From NCBI GenBank assembly GCA_002189035.1, contig NEEC01000024.1, forward strand, positions 682,001 to 746,000: a stretch of DNA of 64,000 nucleotides, in the 5' to 3' direction. The notes under the pieces are model-generated. The model made no database searches, was not told the origin of the DNA, and worked only from the letters and a program-made list of their open reading frames with translations. Made by a program: the position numbers and the translations under genes. The DNA comes from Utricularia gibba. Lineage: Eukaryota > Streptophyta > Magnoliopsida > Lamiales > Lentibulariaceae. Below are positions 46,343 through 58,665 of the stretch, one piece after another; position 1 is the stretch's first letter, and each line of letters opens with the position of its first letter.

Positions 46343-49300
46343 TTATTCACAGTTCAATCCACAAACTTCAAGCACGACACCATCTCCTCGGGACAAAAAC
46401 GGATTTACTCGAACCCAAAGCAATGAGAATATGGAAGCCAAGAGAATGGACCAGACGATGAGGATGGTAGGAATCCTGTCTTGCCTTCCCATGAAACCCT
46501 TGAGGAAAGGATATAGATGCAGGATCACCCAAATAGCGAAGAAGAGCTTCCCAAACAGAGGTCCCCAGGATTCGTAGCCGTTGTTTATGGCATCTGATAC
46601 TCCGACAGCAACTCCGATGATGTTGAAGACCATTAGAGACAATGGAGGGATCAACAACGATGTCCATTTGAAGAGGTAGAGCTCTGAAAATTCCCCGTCA
46701 TCAGCTGCTTTGGATGTAACTGTGAAGTTTGTGTTGACTCCAGCTAAAACCTTGAGAAGACCTTGAATGAGAGCAAAAAAGTGCGCTGAAACGCCTCCGA
46801 TGACCCAGAACTGCTCGTTTCTCCACCAGTCATCTATTCCAACACCGCCCCATTGCATTTCCAGAATGCTGGTCACAGCAATGGATATGAAGAGTGCCAT
46901 AAAGAGCAAGCTGGCGTAGTTACTTATCTGCACCAACACAGAATTTTCAGGACGCGGGCTGTTTGTGTTCTTTTGAACTCGTAAGAAAGACTAACCTCGG
47001 GGACGATGAATTTCCCGGTGAGCAAGCAGATGGCAGGCAGGGTGCAGTAAACAATCAGTGGAAGAGAAGTCAACGGATACACGACGGAGTTTATGTAGGA
47101 GAATCTCTCCAGGCGTTTCAGGCCACAGCCATAGCCATACCAAATAGGGCAATGTCTGCTCAAGAAAATTTCAACCGATCCCAAGGCCCAACGAAGAACT
47201 TGATGCAGACGATCCGAAAGATTGATAGGAGCAGAACCCTTGAAGGCTGGCCTTTTGGGCATGCAGTAAACAGATCGCCATCCATGGCAATGCATCTTGA
47301 ATCCCGTTAATATGTCCTCCGTGACGGAGCCGTAAATCCAACCGATCTGGAAGTAGAAGTGTCAATGCGACCAATGTGATGGAGTGAAAAGCAAAGCATC
47401 CAAAATGTGATAGCACACCACACCTCTTTTCCCCAGTCTGTTTTGTCCTCATAGCCACAGCTGATGACATGAATGGCTTCCTTCAAAAGTGATGCTGATG
47501 TTGCTTCTTGAGGTATTCCACCCTGCTCCAGAAGTGTTGAAGCCACAAAAACTGGGGATTGTCCGAACTTCTTCTCCAACTTCACCTGCGGCATAAGGGA
47601 TGATTTTTCGTTTCTGTTTCCTGCAAGTACATGATAACAATCACGTGATGAAACTGTTCACATGAAACACAGATGATATGTTAGAAACTCTCACCTTCAG
47701 CTCCCTCGATATTTTCAAGAGCATAAATCTGTGGCGATGCTTCCCTGGATTTGGTTTTCTTCTTGCTGTCCTTGGATTTCCCTTTCTTGCTGTTCTTTCT
47801 CGATCCAAAGCAGCAGCAACACCATTTTGGCCAGCAGTTGCATGTTTTCCCTGGGGGTTTCACCTTTTTCGGGGCATCGTATCCATAGAGTGCTTGTCTC
47901 CTGAAGACACATCCAGTGCCGACATAAATCGGACCTTGGATTCCATCAAGACCTTTCATGTTTATCTGTCAGGAATAGATTAAAGGGTGAGGCTTTACAG
48001 ATCTCAACATACAGATGAAGAGAGAGCAACAGAGGACTTCAACATACATCAAAGAAGACAACGTTGCGATTTGAATATCTATCGTGCCGATCAATCCCAT
48101 CAAATCTCTGAGGAAACTGCACGTAGCATATTTTCTTCCCAGACTGGGGATCCATCATGAAGCACATAGATTCCCGAAGAGCCTTGCTGTTGTTGATATA
48201 GTGATCACAATCAACATTGAGAAGGTAAGGGGCATTGGAGATGACAGCAGAAACCCGTATCTGGAGCATATAAATGAAAAAAAGTAAGATCATATATGGG
48301 AAGAAAGTCACGACAAACAAGAAAAATGGTAAGCAAACAGGAAAACTACCAGAGCATTCATAGCGCCAGCCTTCTTGTGGTGCTCATGTCCAGGCCTCTT
48401 TTCACGAGAAACGTATATGAGACGAGGCAGGTCGTTCCCTTCAATATCTTGGACGCCATTTTGCCCCAGGAAAACCTTTCACAAGCGAGAAAGCGTTATC
48501 ATGGTGAACTAAAAGTGAAAAGAAACGTCAAGCTTGGCATACTTGGATCATTCCAGGGTGATCTCTGACATTATTTCCTGGCCAGGGTGTACCGTCTTGC
48601 ATTGTCCAGCCATCTTCTGGAACCTTTTGCGCCACCGAAACCAACGCGTTTATTCGAATTTTGAACTCATCATACTCTCTCTGCACCACCAGTGAAAACC
48701 ATTTTCATCGTTTGATGGAAATCCTTGGTAAACAAAGAGAAAAAAACTTTATGCACCTTCATTGCACGTCGTTCCCTGACAAATCTCGGTTCTACTTTGT
48801 TCTTCAAATAATCAACTTTCTGAGCAAAGTACCACTCAGGAGCGCGGGGCTCAATGCTGTATTTTTTGCAAAAGGGAACCCATTTCCTTGCAAACTCCGA
48901 CGTCTCCGACAGAGCCTCAAAGGTGAGCATTGCAGCACCATCATCAGACACGTAACAGGCAACCTTGTCGACAGGGTAGTCCACGGCAAGTATAGATAGA
49001 ACAGTGTTGGCTGTAATGAGGGGAGGCTCCTTCATGGGATCCACCGTACTCACAAATATGTCAATGGCAGCCAACTCCGAAGGCTTCCCCTCTTTCTCAT
49101 ACCTGATGCACCCAGCAGAGGAATGCTTCAGCCACATGCATAAATCTAAGGAGAGGGGAACAAATAGAAACACATCCCCGGTACCTCAAGGAGAGCCTGT
49201 CCAAGTAGGTCTCCCTTTCAATTGGAAACCATTTTGGAAACTGATCGAATATCCATGAGACAGCAAACCATATCTCGCATATAATGGATGTCAACCATAG

Positions 49301-50862
49301 CCCATATGCATTACGCACAGGATGAAGAATTCTGTAGTGAAAAAACAGTCCAAGAATAGCCAGACGAAGCAAAATGATCATTCTATAGGGACTGATCTTG
49401 CTTGAAGGTATCGGTATTTTCCGAGAAAGAGGCTGCCTTCCCTCATCAGTCCTGAAAGCAACCCAAAAGTCAGAAATGTAACAACATCAAAAGAGATTTG
49501 AGAGTAAATGCATGACAATAAGACGTTAAACTAGAGCCGCCAGTGGCTTTCCTTAGTTAAGTCTCACGTTTTTCCACCATTGGAGAACTCAACGGCCAAT
49601 GTGGGCCTAGCCACCGACACTAGGATCATGATGAAAGGGAAAAAAAGAAAAAAAAGGGGTTTACTTGGGTAAATCAGGATCATCGAGCCCATCTGCATCA
49701 ACATTGAGTCCTTGATGCTTCACAACTTGCAGTTTCTCGTTCTGCTTTCTCTTCCATTCCTCCATTCTTTCCTTCCAAGCAACAGTTCCATAACCATAGA
49801 CTGCCAAGTCCTTCTTCGGATCCATGGGCCGGGGAGGCACTGAAAAATGGCACAATCTTAGGACTTTTTTGATCGCTTCACCACAGCTAAGAAATCACTT
49901 ACGAGTCATGGAGGACGAATCAGTGAAAGGCACCCCATAAACTCGCTTCCCACCCGGAGGAATGATGAGCGCATGCTTGTCGGCTGCAATGGCATGGTCC
50001 TTCACCAAGATTACAAAACTTATTTCACGTCTTTGCAATAGAATGTAGTGAAGAAAAACAAAGAGAGATCAGAATCTACCTCTTCACCATAAGTAAGAAG
50101 TGGGATTTCAGAGTTAACAACAGAAGGATCCATTTCAGCAGGAATTGTGATCCCAGAAGCAGTTCTGCTGATGTTGTATCGGGAAGAGGCAACAGCAGGA
50201 TCAGGAAAATGCTCATTTCCGTCATAATGAAACTCATGCTCCAAATCATCAAACTCATCCTCGTCTTCATCTCCATCGACTCTAGGACTTCCTGGGATTC
50301 CATAAAACATGAAAACCAACTGTCATTTATCATTCGAAGTAGCAGCGTGTAAGACAGGATTTGAATTACCCTTAATTCGCTTGTATCTAGTTTTGCATTG
50401 TGGGCAAGATTGATTTCCTTCCCTTCGTTCATATTCATAACAAGCTCTACACACAGGAAATGCGCATTCATTGCAGGCAACAAATGGATCACCATTAACG
50501 GTAAATTCAATCTCATCTCCACAAATCTGGCATCTCTGGCCACTCAATTCTTTCACGGAAGTCACCTGTCAAAATTATTGCGCGCCCTTTAAAAAATTAA
50601 GAAGGAAACCTGAAGAAATTTGACCGGCACTGACTTCAAGAAGAGAAACAGCAAACGCATGAATAAAGTAGTGCAGATGGGAAACGCGAGGAACCAGTTT
50701 TAAGATCTTGACACCCAAAAACGCTTGCTCTAGAGCGCAAGTTTACGACTGAAACTCTGAATCACGCCTCAAGACACTCACTTTTCCAATCTCATCGGCA
50801 TTGATGACAACGAACTCATTCCTGTTGTGTGAGCCAGCCACAAGTCTCCCGTTGGTGCCCAT
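46343..50862 (-). CDS. CESA6: Cellulose synthase catalytic subunit, CESA6-like (primary wall)
   Basis: A processive GT2 enzyme that makes beta-1,4-glucan from UDP-glucose in plasma-membrane rosettes. Fourteen exons: 50782-50862, 50370-50565, 50080-50291, 49903-49999, 49665-49839, 49185-49451, 48757-49102, 48543-48680, 48350-48475, 48048-48260, 47695-47965, 47424-47620, 46996-47346, 46343-46927. All join in phase and give 1084 residues. Order: [24 protein letters not shown]-type zinc finger from C39 (CQIC...[10 protein letters not shown]); acidic variable region; two TM helices near 270-320; DDG (396-398), DCD (563-565), TED (782-784) and QVLRW (822-826), all intact; Cys- and Lys-rich class-specific region at about 640-700; six C-terminal TM helices; tail LEVCGLNCE. 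The N-terminal INADE and the C-terminal CGL(N/D)C ending point to the CESA2/5/6/9 clade, not CESA1 or CESA3. It looks functional. Confidence 0.95.
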
Positions 50863-52855
50863 TACTTCGCACCGACACCTTCAAAGTCCCTCCTGTAGCT
50901 CACTTACTGGAAACAACGCATGTAAATCAATGAAAAGAGATAGCATTGACTGGGAAACACTGCGTCGCGATGCCCATTTGAAGAAACAGAGAAAGAATCA
51001 ATGAGCCACCGGTTTATCTCATCGTCTCTTCTTAAGCGCAATCTTCATATCGGACAATTAGCGGAAAAGGACGTTTCACGGACTCCGAATGACAGCAAAA
51101 TGATTTATTGCATTTGGTGAAGTGAACGTCGGTTTTGGAATCCAGATAGCTACCGCATTTTCAGTAGCTGATTTCTGTTTCCTTTTCCCACCCGATCCCT
51201 TGAGAAAGACCCTGTTACCACACCATGGATCCTCTTCTCTTCACTCGGTGAAGAACGTGACCCAAACCGAGAGAAGAGGAGCAGAAAAAAGGGAGAAGAG
51301 CGAGAAGGGGGAGCTTGAGCATTAACTACGAAATAGAAGCAGTAGTACAAGAGAGACAGCTAAGCAAGGTTAATGCATTTGTTGATGCAGTAAAATTCAG
51401 GGACGAAAACTACAGCGCTTCTCAAGCGGACCCAGTTGTCGGCGGTGGTCACCCGCTCGACGATGAAAAAAAAGAAGAAATCTTTGTTCCAAGGACAGCG
51501 AAACGCGTCCAATGAAATCACCCTGAAGCATCCCCTGGTCCGTAAAGATAGAAAGCTGTGGCCTGTGGATCATTTAAACATTTATTTTGGATGGTAACTT
51601 AAATTTTACTTTCACCCTCCATACCATACCATTTACTCTCCCATCTCAGCTTCCCTGACAACAGTGCGGTTCTGCAAAAAGCAGAGCCATGTGAACTGGT
51701 AGCGAGTGTTCCGTTCAGCTATTAACAGCAACCATCTGCCCTGCCCACTTTTTAATGCTGCTTCAACCAACATAAAAGTCACACGATGCAATTCTGAATT
51801 CTCAACCAGCAAGACCCAATTTTTTAATTCAGAAATCATGTGGCGACAGAGGATCCAGAGAACCCACATGCCCAGCGATGGTCCCTTTATTCATTTTAAC
51901 GCTTTTCAATGAAGGCGTTTCACCGTTCAATAATTGAGCAGGCGTATGCTTTATTCCGTCGGTGGAAGGTAAAATGTGAGAGAGGCTGGGCCTGGATGGG
52001 ATGGGATGAAGGCGCGGTCGGTAAGCGCAGCCGACAGACGCCAGCGGGATCAAGGGCTGCCGACCGAGCACGTGGCATCGGGCAGTGAGGTTGTTGGAGC
52101 CCAAGGGCGAAGGGGCGTCGTGGTCATGAGGTAGCTAGCAGCTGTCTGGGGCCCCTTCCCTTTCCTTTCCCTGTTTAGCAGTAAGCAGAAGGAGGATGGA
52201 TAATTAGCGCTAAGCTGCGGAAAGGTGGTCCGAGGTCAGCATCAACATAATTGAAGTGGTTATAACGCAGCCTTGTCAACAGCCTCAGCTTTTCCCCATG
52301 CGTAGAGAGGAGAGGAAGAGGAGGGAGGAGGGGACTCCCTCCCCCCCCCCCCCCTAAACCCAGCAAATACCAAGATGGATGTAGTAATGGCTATGGCCGT
52401 GGGGGAGGGGGTGAAGATGGAGATGGAGTTAGGTGAGACGTTAATTCGGTTGATGCGTCCACGTGTGCACCACCCACCCCACCTCTCCCCTCTCCAAATT
52501 TATTTAAACAATATTTTATGGGCTTGGGCCATGTGAAAGATTGGCATTATTCAGACACAATAATAATTCGCCCAGCCGCATCGCAAAACACACACACAAA
52601 TGGGCATTAAAAAAAGTGCTCCCCCATGTGCTCTGCAACCGCTCCACTCGGCAGGCTCCCATTGGTCGTCCCCGCCGCCCCGACCCGACCCATTTCCTTG
52701 GCGTGTGATGGGATGGGAAGCGGAAGGAAGCCAACGATACGAATCCTAATCCTAGTCCTTCTAAACCCCGGGGGATCCAGTGGAGTGAGAGGGAGGCACA
52801 ACAAAAACAAACAGCTTCTGGTGAATGAATGGGATGGGACACAGCGCAGCTCAGC
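50863..52855. other. CESA6-like promoter and 5' UTR region
   Basis: A 2-kb gap between the CESA start and the 3' end of the PLM-like gene; both are on the minus strand. It holds CACGTG motifs at about 52067 and 52460 and a run of about 13-16 C at 52340. Open frames here (for example 51315-51515 and 52626-53162 on plus) are not convincing. Confidence 0.5.
52340..52355. repeat. Poly-C tract
   Basis: A homopolymer of C lies upstream of the CESA6-like gene. Its exact length is likely to be unreliable in any assembly. Confidence 0.8.
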
Positions 52856-54675
52856 TCAGCCGTCGCTTGTCAGGGTAAAAGCGAGTAGCACCACGACAAC
52901 AGCGAAGAAAACGGTTGCGCAGGGAAACACCCACATCCCGCGGCCTCCTTCGGGCTTACCACCGACACTGCTCTCGGTGGTTTCCAGCTCACCCAGAAGT
53001 TCCCTCACTTTGTCCATGTCCGAATCCTTGGCAGCTTGTAGCAGTCTGCTGTGGACTTTCTCAAGCTGCTCTTTGGAGTTGCCTTTCATGGGCCAAAACA
53101 ATGCCGTCGTCTTCCACAACAAGATCCCCATGCAAATCGCCACGACGCAATCCACGCTGTAATGGTGGCGCTCCCTGATCTCTCTCTGTGCGCTATGCAT
53201 CACTAGCAACCAGATGATAGCTGAACTGAATCCTCCGTACGCTTCCTACACCAAGCCAAGGAGGCGCAACGTGTAATAAATAAATATTTTAGTAAGCCCC
53301 AAAATCACTTGCGTTCCAGGAACCCGGAGTGGCATACCGTCCACGCCATGGCAGTCAAGACAGCAACAAGCATATGGCCACTGTAAAGCAGGTCGTTGCA
53401 CCCTCCTCCCGCTTTTTTCAAAAGGCTGTACCACGAGGAAGACCCTTCGTAAGCTGTGGGCCGAAGGAAATCGGCAAGAAAGTTCATAAACCCCCAGTCC
53501 GGTTGGAAGTCGGCACCATGTTCGACAGGAGCAGCTGCAATATAGCAGAAACTACAGTTTAATCCTTTCTTTCGTCAAGACAGCGTTGAGGAGAGCATGA
53601 GAGAGAGGAGGAGAAGGAACCATAGGCCATGTCAACTTGGATGATCCGGCGTATAGAGTCAGAATCAGTTGCATAGGGAACATAATACTTCTGAGCCCAT
53701 CGGTGTGGGTAGGGAGGGACCCTGAACCGGGATAAAGCACACCATGGACGTGGTGATGGTAGAATAGTGGAGATGAAGGATATGGCCCGAAGAAGCCGAC
53801 CTACAGCCATGGTGAAAATATATCTTGCAGCTAGTCCCAGCCCGGGAGCCTCAACAGAGTTGAATGCCACTGAGAAGGCAAGCATGACAAATAGCATCAA
53901 GAAATGGTGCAGTCCAATAATACTAGCTCTCAGCACGCCAACAACAGCCCCTGGCAGTTGCTCATTCAGAGCAAGGAGCAACCACTGACCAGTATCTGGT
54001 AGAGGAGGGGTACCACTGCCCAAAAAACCACACCTCATTTACATATCAAAACGGAGACTGAAGAACAATTCATGTCAATGGTGATGGCATTTCAATCATG
54101 GAATCACAAAGTAGCAGATTTTAAAGGCAAGCTGCAAGGTTAAGCATTAAACCGAAGAACAAACTAAATGACTGCATCACCAGATTCCATTCCATAAAAG
54201 AAAAAAAAAAAGGCCATCTGGGAAATTATTTCCCAAACAGGATTCTGACAGTGCGTAACAAATCCATGGAATTCATAACCTATTTTAGAAGGCCGCAAGC
54301 AAAATCACTGTATCGAGGCCTCGAATTTGAATAACAAGACAACAGAAATCTTAAATCTCATGCGTACTTGTGCCAATCGAGGCCGAGAACGGCGGTGACG
54401 GAGCGAACTGAAATCGCCTCAAAGAGGAAAGCCGACAGCAAGAACAGAATCGAAAGAAGGAAAGGAATAGCGGCCCGAAACTCCAAATGCCAGTGCTTGT
54501 AGTATGGTATACGAATCACCACTAGAATCACAAGCGCCGCCCATAACGCCGGCTGGAGACGCTCGTGCCATTCCGGCGACAAGTGACGCAGGTAATCTAC
54601 ACCGACGTACGCTATCGCCGCGATTCCCAACCCACCGGACCTACCCCCACGCCGTGAAAGTGGCGCCGTCCGCAT
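52856..54675 (-). CDS. PLM: PHLOEM UNLOADING MODULATOR-like membrane protein (PAP2_C fold)
   Basis: Four exons (54368-54675, 53621-54015, 53338-53534, 52856-53245) give 429 residues; the Arabidopsis protein has about 420. PLM is a sphingomyelin-synthase-like ER protein whose loss alters very-long-chain sphingolipids and plasmodesma spokes, changing phloem unloading. Visible: a basic N-terminus, paired TM helices at about 40-60 and 68-92, further helices in exons 2-4, and the lipid phosphatase/transferase motifs CNDLLYSGH (280-288) and HHYSVD (327-332). These supply the two His and one Asp of the catalytic triad. After a cytosolic helical segment (KVHSRLLQAAKDSDMDKVREL) the protein ends with a C-terminal TM helix. 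The UGT80B1-like gene ends 407 bp upstream. Confidence 0.88.
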
Positions 54676-55082
54676 TTACGCAACTTTCACCTGAAAAAAC
54701 GCGTTCAAGCGGCACCCGGAAGCTCGGGTCGGAACTTTACCCTTTCGAGTTCTTTAGCTAATAAACTAACTGCCTCCTTGTCACCAATTTGGCATTAATT
54801 AAAGCTCCACCAAATCCAAATCCTTGCAGTAATTTATGTAGCAATTTAGCTGGACCTTCTCAAAAGAAGATGAGTGTGAATGGAAGTGGGTTAATGGAGA
54901 TAAATGCCTTCACTAGCGGTAAAGACGCCATTTACATGCATGTGATGTCAGACTCAGGGAGCAAGACTGCACCAGAAAAGAACGACCCAGTATACAAAAG
55001 CACCCAAGGAATCCCACACAGCCTGGGGGAAAAAAATGAAGGTTATATGCACAAAAGAAAAGGAAATGTTTGATGCCAAAAC
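54676..55082. promoter_or_regulatory. Promoter region of the PLM-like gene
   Basis: A compact 407-bp gap between the stop of the UGT80B1-like gene and the start of the PLM-like gene, both on minus. It must contain the UGT 3' UTR and the PLM promoter. No specific element is claimed. Confidence 0.5.
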
Positions 55083-58000
55083 TTATGCTCCTCCACAAGC
55101 CAAGCAGCACAATCTCCCGATCCTGGCGAAAAGCCACTCCAGGCTTCCCTCGTCTTTATCCAAAAAAGGTGATGCTCGCGGCGGCAATGGCAGCACCGGA
55201 GGCAGGTGGCGATGGAATGCATCCACGGCCGCGCCAACTCCATCTTCATTCCGGATGCATTCTGCTACTTCCATCGCTCGCGATTTCACCTGAAATCCAT
55301 CATGAATAAATACGTACGTCATGGGGGGGACCGTCGTGAGACTCGCGCACCCTGTGTTTGACGTACCTCGGGCCTGAGCATGAATCGTATTGCTTCTGAC
55401 AGAGACTCCACGCTGAGCTCGGAGATGGGTATAGGAGCAGGACCCAGTCCTTATGATGGACTCTCTCAGCCCAGAAGAACTGATCTCCAAAGAAAGGCAC
55501 CACCGTCGTGGGACACTGCATTTGGATTGCAGGGGTGAAGTTGAGAAAAAAACCAGCTTCTTTAGTGCACAGTATAATGTGGTTCTAATAGAATTACCCC
55601 TGCCCTTAGCCCCGTTGCTGTCGTTCCAGCTCCACCATGATGAACCTTCAATAGAATCAAAAAACATTACCTACCATGCGGCAGAAATGAACTTAAAGGA
55701 TCCAAGTATCCCCAGTGTCTGGTTAGACTCACTACAGCAGAACACTGAGGGAACAGCCAATCATGTGGGCAATCAACAATAAGGAAAACATTATCTGGAA
55801 TGCTCGAATCTGCAAGAAAGGAAACACGAGAAACAGATTAGGGGAAAAAAGTATGAGATGGATGCAGATGATTGTGGAGGCGAACATACTGGTCCCAAGA
55901 TCTCCCCAACCTCGATCGATTATTCCTCTTTGCCCTGTAATCTCCAAGGCGTCCAAAATGATCTGCGTTGTTCTAAGTGAATCGTCCAGGGGCTTCACCA
56001 AAATACATAGTGACAGTTCAATTCTGGGCAGAACTTTAGTTATCGATAATAAAAGCAGCATTAGATAACCACTTTCCAGCATACCATGCTTCCAAATCCG
56101 ATATATATGGGCTTATCTCCCTTTTGGATCCACTGAGCAAACTGCTCACTCGGCTGATATTTGGAACCAAGATTCAGGAAGCAGTAACCAACAACATCAA
56201 CAAGGGGGCCCCAATCTGAGAAAAAGCAGGTCAATGAAAAGATGCTAAACAAAAAGGAAACCATCAGAATGCTGACCAACCATTTGGCTTTGACACTATG
56301 CGTGGACTCCACATATAGCCTGTTGGCAGATGAGAGATGGACCCATGATACGTGCTGAAATAGGCGATAGGTGCGAGCTTCAGCCTCTTCTTCCTAAAGT
56401 CATTAATAATCCCCCTGATGCCCCACCATATCAATAAATCCACGAGCACATAGGAAAGCTGGATCAAGCAACAAACATATGAAAAAGTGCCACGATAATT
56501 CAGACCAGATGTTAGAACATGTTGGAATTATCTCATCATACCCAATATCCTGCACTTTGAGGTACTCGTGCAAGGGGGTGTGGAAATGCATACGTAGGCC
56601 TGCCATTTAGAATGTAGAGTTTTTGCTCCCAGTTAATCAACTGGTAAGGCATTGGACAAGTTCGTTAAAGGAGAGTCAAATAATCCTTACGTCCAAGGCA
56701 TAGTGAAAAAGATGTGAAGAGGAACACCAAGTGCCTCCGCCAAGTGTGTGTGTCCTAAGAACAATTAACATCCTATTAGTAGGGAAGGTGAATCTGACCA
56801 TGAATCTGGAACACTGTGATCACCGGAAACACATATCTTGAACAACATCAAAACAAGAATAGAAATTCCAGAACCAGTGTTTCAGAGATTTTGAAAGTAA
56901 GATAAAAAGGCAATAATATTATTTATTATCACCAAAGAGATGCAGCTCCTGAGGACTTACCATAAGCAGGGGGTTTGCAATGATAGCCTGAGCCCTGAAG
57001 GGATTACCAGTAGCTGGATCTGGTTCCATACAAGCCGGAAGAAGAGATTCAATAATGATCTTAACTTGCTTTCTTTGAAGAGAAAGATCCTCAGCTGAAG
57101 ATGGAACAAGACCCTTACTTCTAGTCATGCCTACAGTTTCAGAAAAAGATAGTCAAGTGTCATCACTATCATAGCAACTTTTGTTTGAAAGACCCAATGT
57201 CATGAACACTTGTTAATACGCAAGATAGCTCCTCTTACACCCAGCCAAAACACGAGGATCACCACCGAGTGGGTAAAAATCGATGCCAGCTGACTTGACG
57301 AAGCCTTGGAAGTTGGAATGAGTAGCCAGCCTAACGTGATGCCCATATTCCTGCAGCAACATATAGATCAAACATTAATATGTTCACAATATGGAGTACA
57401 AACATCCATTATCAAAATTTCATCTTAAAGTGTCGAGTAAGAAAACGGATCTTAGTCACCTGAAGTCGCATAGCAATAGCCAGGAAAGGCTGGACATCTC
57501 CTCTGGTTCCAACCACAAGGATGGCGATTTGCAGTTTGGGAACTGGTTTTTCCCTATCAACCATCAAAAAATCAAAAGGAGGGATTCCCTTCATTGAACC
57601 AAGGTCTAGTAACTCGGAAGCCACTGGAGAATCCTTTGAGAGATCAACCTCTACTGTTCCATTATTTTGAATCTTTACAAGGTTCACAATTACATTTTTC
57701 TGCACAATAAAGCATATATTCAGTTTCAATTAGATTTCCAATCCTTTCACCTCAAAGGCTTTCCAATGAAAATCAATGATAATCGCTAATTCCATAATAA
57801 AACTATAAGGTTATATTTGAATAGCAGACACAGAGCATGCCTATGGATAATGAAAGCCACTACATAAATTTTTTGAAGTTAGCCCTCTCTGAAATTACAA
57901 AGAAATGAAACAAAGCCATTTTTATGACAGCATCAAGTCAATTTAGAACATACAATACCTTCTCAACTTCGGATAGCTTGTCAAACTTCAGCGACTGCAC

Positions 58001-58665
58001 CGGGGTAATCATCTCCTCGTACATAGACTTTGAGGCTGCTGATTCTTCGCTTCCAAGAAAAAAATTTCCACTAACAGGTGCAGACATCCAGTGCTCCAAC
58101 ACTTGGGGCAATAATGAGGACAAAGGAGAAATGTAACATTTAGTAGCTATAACAATGCCGTTGGCATCTCATTATTATGAAAAATGCACGCACTTCAGAA
58201 CCAACCTCTTTCCCCTTGAGTTAATGGGCTAAAACAGGAGTCGTTTATCAAAGAAACATCCACCGGAGACAATGATTGTGATGTCCTCCAAGCATCAGGT
58301 GTAGATGGTGTATCCGGTTGCTCATAGACGAGCTTATGATCTGATGCTGTACTTGAACTCTCATCTTCCGAAGTGTCACTTCCAGGAATCAGAAGCTGAT
58401 CAATAACTATTTTATTGACTTCCATCAAAGCATCCTCCTTATATTTCTCTGGATCCATCACTTTTGGTTGAACTACCTCATCATAATCTCCACCCCTGCT
58501 TTTGGAAAGCACCAGCCCAAATTCTTCCATATCTGAACCAGCAGCTAAATGAAGCCCGTCAGTACCCCTTTCAACCAGACCTTCCTCTAATGAAGATTGA
58601 GATACTTCTGCTGCCGCTGTACGTTTGCATTCCTGAGCTTTCAATAATTCTATGTAGTGTGTCAT
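55083..58665 (-). pseudogene. UGT80B1: Sterol 3-beta-glucosyltransferase (UGT80B1/TT15-like) with two -1 frameshifts
   Basis: The family glucosylates membrane sterols with UDP-glucose; loss in Arabidopsis changes seed-coat flavonoids and cuticle. Fourteen exons: 58206-58665, 57959-58101, 57460-57699, 57239-57350, 56961-57130, 56691-56754, 56542-56599, 56281-56458, 56085-56215, 55890-55992, 55733-55809, 55598-55645, 55367-55515, 55083-55289. Landmarks: VGTRGDVQPF, HHVRLATHSNF, FYPLGGDP, FFTMPWT, YFSTYHGSISHLPTGYMWSP, PIYIGFGSM, DCPHDWLFPQC, HHGGAGTTATGL and PFFGDQFFW, with tail CCLACGGA. One base is missing from the C run at about 56969-56973 (family: ANPPAYGH) and one near 55450-55453 (after HHK). 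Everything else is intact. It is either a young pseudogene or a real gene with two assembly indels. The ATG at 58665 is the first after a likely 5'-UTR intron. Confidence 0.85.

Noticed and set aside
47571-47620. An extra intron between SLMPQ and VKLEKK in CESA
   Set aside because: The CAG|GTGAAG there resembles a donor, but the frame continues and matches the family, so no intron is needed.
51315-51515. 66-codon ORF in the CESA upstream region
   Set aside because: Short, no domain, within the expected promoter or 5' UTR of CESA.
52626-53162. 178-codon plus-strand ORF
   Set aside because: Mostly antisense to the last exon of the PLM-like gene.
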